In this document: positions 61,394 through 64,000 of the stretch, piece by piece | How the letters are laid out: the number at the start of each line of letters is the position of its first letter | Position numbering within the stretch: the stretch's first letter is position 1 | The notes under the pieces: model-generated | Told to the model about the DNA's origin: nothing | Database searches by the model: none | The model's input: the letters and a program-made list of their open reading frames with translations, nothing else | Position numbers and translations under genes: made by a program | DNA from: Xenorhabdus ishibashii | GTDB lineage: Bacteria; Pseudomonadota; Gammaproteobacteria; Enterobacterales; Enterobacteriaceae | Direction of reading: 5' to 3' | NCBI RefSeq assembly: GCF_002632755.1 | Contig: NZ_NJAK01000001.1 | Span: 2,976,001-3,040,000 of the forward strand | DNA length: 64,000 bases

Positions 61394-62160
61394 AACTAAA
61401 TTGCCGAACATTTCATTCTCATAACCAAGGGATATGGTTAGTTTGGTTACATGGGTTATTAGGAACAGGCGACGATTGGTCTCCTATCGTGAGTGCTTGT
61501 GATCGATATCCTTCATTGGTTATTGATTTACCTGGGCACGGTAATTCCGTCGATGTGAATTTGACCGGTGGTTTTGCCGAGATGAGTGAATTGCTGATGG
61601 CAACTCTGGCTGAGTATCAAATTAATGATTACTGTTTGATTGGCTATTCACTGGGAGGACGAATAGCGATGTACCATGCGATTTATAACAAACAGGACGG
61701 TTTGTGTGGGTTGCTGGTGGAGGGAGGAAATCCGGGTTTGTTTTCCCAGCAGGAGCGTGATGTACGATTGCGCAATGATCAGCATTGGGCGCAGCGTTTT
61801 CGTCAAGAGCCAATGATGTCAGTCTTGGCTGATTGGTATCAACAACCGATATTTGCTGATTTAACGGCGGCACAGCGTAAGCAACTTATTCATCTGCGTG
61901 ATCAAAACAAGGGAGATCGTATCGCTGATATGCTAGAAAATACTTCTTTAGGGCGACAACCTTGGTTACTTCCTGCCTTACAGCAAATACCTATTCCTTT
62001 CTCTTACTTATGTGGAGAAAATGATCATAAATTCCAGAGCATAGCGCAGCAATATAGGCTGCCATTAACAACCATTCCTCAAGTTGGGCATAATGCTCAT
62101 TATGGCAATCCTGTGGCTTTTACCAGCGCAGTGAACTCTTTTTTATCATTTTTTGGTTAA
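61390..62160 (+). CDS. menH: MenH, SHCHC synthase
   Basis: 256 residues from a GTG at 61390 that overlaps the menD stop (GTGA), with AGGTGG upstream; the ATG at 61354 would add 12 residues read from inside menD. It removes pyruvate from SEPHCHC to give SHCHC. It is an alpha/beta hydrolase: the oxyanion [10 protein letters not shown], the nucleophile Ser in GYSLGGR, and the catalytic His in [10 protein letters not shown]. The [11 protein letters not shown] segment is family-specific. Translationally coupled to menD. Confidence 0.93.
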   Translation: MKLNCRTFHSHNQGIWLVWLHGLLGTGDDWSPIVSACDRYPSLVIDLPGHGNSVDVNLTGGFAEMSELLMATLAEYQINDYCLIGYSLGGRIAMYHAIYNKQDGLCGLLVEGGNPGLFSQQERDVRLRNDQHWAQRFRQEPMMSVLADWYQQPIFADLTAAQRKQLIHLRDQNKGDRIADMLENTSLGRQPWLLPALQQIPIPFSYLCGENDHKFQSIAQQYRLPLTTIPQVGHNAHYGNPVAFTSAVNSFLSFFG

Positions 62161-62172
62161 GGAAACACAATA

Positions 62173-63030
62173 ATGCGTTACCCAAGCGAAGAAAAATTGT
62201 ATGCCCCTATTGAATGGCGAGATTGTTCCCACGGGTTTGAAGATATTCTCTACCATAAATCCACAGACGGTATTGCCAGAATTACGATTAATCGCCCACA
62301 GGTACGTAATGCATTCCGTCCCCTGACCGTCAAAGAGATGATTCAGGCGTTGGCTGATGCCCGTTATGATGAGGCTGTTGGTACGATTATTCTGACAGGA
62401 ATGGGTGAAAAAGCTTTTTGTGCCGGAGGCGATCAAAAAATCCGTGGTGATTATGGTGGTTATAAAGATGACAGCGGAGTACACCATCTGAATGTATTAG
62501 ATTTTCAGCGGCAGATCCGTACTTGTCCAAAGCCTGTTGTTGCTATGGTTGCGGGGTATGCAATTGGCGGTGGTCACGTGCTGCATTTGATGTGTGATTT
62601 GACTATCGCGGCGGATAACGCCATTTTCGGTCAAACCGGCCCTAAAGTCGGTTCTTTCGATGGCGGCTGGGGAGCATCGTATATGGCGCGGATCGTAGGA
62701 CAGAAAAAAGCGCGTGAAATCTGGTTCCTGTGCCGCCAATACAATGCCAAAGAAGCATTGGATATGGGACTGGTTAACACCGTTGTGCCTTATGCTGAGC
62801 TGGAAAAAGAAACTGTGCGTTGGTGTCGTGAAATGCTGGAAAACAGTCCAATGGCATTGCGTTGCCTGAAAGCGGCATTGAACGCAGATTGCGATGGTCA
62901 GGCGGGTTTACAGGAATTGGCGGGCAATGCCACCATGCTGTTCTACATGACCGAAGAAGGGCAGGAAGGGCGTAATGCGTTCAACGAAAAACGCCATCCT
63001 GATTTCAGTAAATTTAAACGTAATCCATAA
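62173..63030 (+). CDS. menB: MenB, 1,4-dihydroxy-2-naphthoyl-CoA synthase
   Basis: 285 residues, standard length. A crotonase-fold enzyme that closes the second ring of the naphthoquinone from o-succinylbenzoyl-Co[13 protein letters not shown] and [12 protein letters not shown] are the CoA-binding and oxyanion segments; [16 protein letters not shown] includes the Gln-containing bicarbonate-dependent active-site loop. It starts 13 bases after menH with TAAGGAAA upstream. Confidence 0.97.
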   Translation: MRYPSEEKLYAPIEWRDCSHGFEDILYHKSTDGIARITINRPQVRNAFRPLTVKEMIQALADARYDEAVGTIILTGMGEKAFCAGGDQKIRGDYGGYKDDSGVHHLNVLDFQRQIRTCPKPVVAMVAGYAIGGGHVLHLMCDLTIAADNAIFGQTGPKVGSFDGGWGASYMARIVGQKKAREIWFLCRQYNAKEALDMGLVNTVVPYAELEKETVRWCREMLENSPMALRCLKAALNADCDGQAGLQELAGNATMLFYMTEEGQEGRNAFNEKRHPDFSKFKRNP

Positions 63031-63044
63031 AGTTGTTATCCATC

Positions 63045-64000
63045 ATGCGTAAAGCAACCTTATACCAATTCAGCCTGCCAATGGAGGCAGGTATTATTTT
63101 GCGTTACCAGCGCCTGAAAACCCGTGACGGTTTTTTGGTGCACTTGCAGGAAAATGGACGAGACGGTTGGGGAGAAATTTCCCCATTGCCTGAATTTAGC
63201 CATGAAACGCTTGAACAGGCTAAAGAATCGGCGCTGGAGTGGCTGCAACAATGGTGTTTGAACACGCAACCAGAAGAGAGCGTTCGGCCTTCCGTTGCGT
63301 TTGGCATAAGCTGTGCATTGGCTGAGTTACGCGGAGAATTGCCTGAAATAGCCAGTTATCACAAGGTGCCGTTATGTACAGGCGATCCCGATGATGTGAT
63401 CCGGCGTTTAGGAAACATGACAGGCCAGAAAATTGCCAAAGTGAAAGTTGGAATGTATGAAGCTGTACGGGATGGCATGGTAGTGAATGTAATGCTTGAA
63501 GCAGTGCCTGATCTTCGCTTGCGATTAGATGCTAACCGTAGTTGGACACGCACAAAAGCAGAGGGTTTCGTTAAATATGTCAATCCAGATTATCGGCACC
63601 GAATTGCTTTTATCGAAGAACCTTGTAAAACCCAAAAAGAGTCTCTGGCATTTGCGCGTGAAACGGGTATTGCCATTGCATGGGATGAAAGTGTCCGTGA
63701 AGCTGATTTTACGCTGGAAGCCCAAGAGGGAGTCTCTGCCATTATCATCAAACCGACATTGATAGGTAGTATTGATCGTTGTCGTCAATTAATTACCAAG
63801 GCTCATCAATTAGGGATAGAGGCAGTGATGAGTTCCAGTATTGAAAGTAGCTTTGGCTTAACGCAATTGGCTCGTCTTGCACAATGGCTCACACCTGATT
63901 CCCTTCCTGGTCTGGATACTTTGGATCTTATCCAGTCACAACTTATTCGTTGTTGGCCAGATAGCAATATTCCGTGTGTCATGCTGGATAAGCTGGCAAT
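63045..64000 (+). CDS. menC: MenC, o-succinylbenzoate synthase (3' end outside window)
   Basis: 318 codons visible from the ATG at 63045, open to the right edge. It dehydrates SHCHC to o-succinylbenzoate. It is an enolase-superfamily enzyme: the Lys in KVKVG, metal ligands in RLDANRSW (Asp), IEEP (Glu) and WDES (Asp), and the second Lys in IIIKPTL. It begins 15 bases after menB, so it belongs to menDHBC. The usual next gene, menE, would be just outside the window. Confidence 0.95.
   Translation, partial: MRKATLYQFSLPMEAGIILRYQRLKTRDGFLVHLQENGRDGWGEISPLPEFSHETLEQAKESALEWLQQWCLNTQPEESVRPSVAFGISCALAELRGELPEIASYHKVPLCTGDPDDVIRRLGNMTGQKIAKVKVGMYEAVRDGMVVNVMLEAVPDLRLRLDANRSWTRTKAEGFVKYVNPDYRHRIAFIEEPCKTQKESLAFARETGIAIAWDESVREADFTLEAQEGVSAIIIKPTLIGSIDRCRQLITKAHQLGIEAVMSSSIESSFGLTQLARLAQWLTPDSLPGLDTLDLIQSQLIRCWPDSNIPCVMLDKLA

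Overview
The window reads as chromosome of an enteric gammaproteobacterium of the Morganellaceae, most likely Xenorhabdus (Photorhabdus is the alternative). The basis is E. coli-like gene order and close protein similarity in the core blocks, AT-rich intergenic DNA, and accessory genes typical of insect-associated enterics (Rhs and PAAR traces, a secreted metzincin, a beta/gamma-crystallin-like protein, an hms/pga locus). The genus is inferred from recalled protein families; no search was run.

Core backbone, left to right: dedD (3' end), cvpA, purF and ubiX on +; yfcH and yfcG on -; yfcD on +; then after an insertion pta-ackA on -; yfbV, yfbT, yfbS on +; yfbR and alaA on -; lrhA and the complete 13-gene nuoA-N operon on +; and after a second insertion menD-menH-menB-menC on + (menC runs off the window). 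This is the E. coli order purF...ackA-pta...nuo...men, with folX, yfcE, yfbU, elaAB and menF missing from their E. coli positions.

Insertion 1 (about 5.5-18.4 kb) holds a crystallin-like protein gene, a decayed Rhs tip, a Nudix hydrolase, an IS1 insA stub, about 1 kb of non-coding AT-rich DNA, a full arginine succinyltransferase operon (astCADBE) with a CycA-like permease, and an AT-rich pair of secreted-protein genes: a metzincin protease and a ~100-residue two-cysteine protein. That pair could be a metalloprotease AB-type toxin and is the most interesting novel candidate.

Insertion 2 (about 45.1-59.7 kb) holds a BigR/YgaV-type repressor with two YeeE/YedE half-transporters, an SDR dehydrogenase, an orphan PAAR protein followed by small or broken ORFs, and a long minus-strand block: pgaABCD (hmsHFRS) for the PNAG biofilm polymer, then yfiR-yfiN-yfiB (hmsCDE-like) for periplasm-sensed control of c-di-GMP synthesis, then an EAL-domain protein. 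Polymer synthesis, c-di-GMP synthesis and probable c-di-GMP breakdown therefore lie side by side.

The genes link into central metabolism: purine synthesis, ubiquinone/menaquinone synthesis (ubiX, men), complex I, acetate overflow (pta-ackA), alanine synthesis and arginine catabolism. No tRNA, rRNA, CRISPR array or intact transposase was seen.
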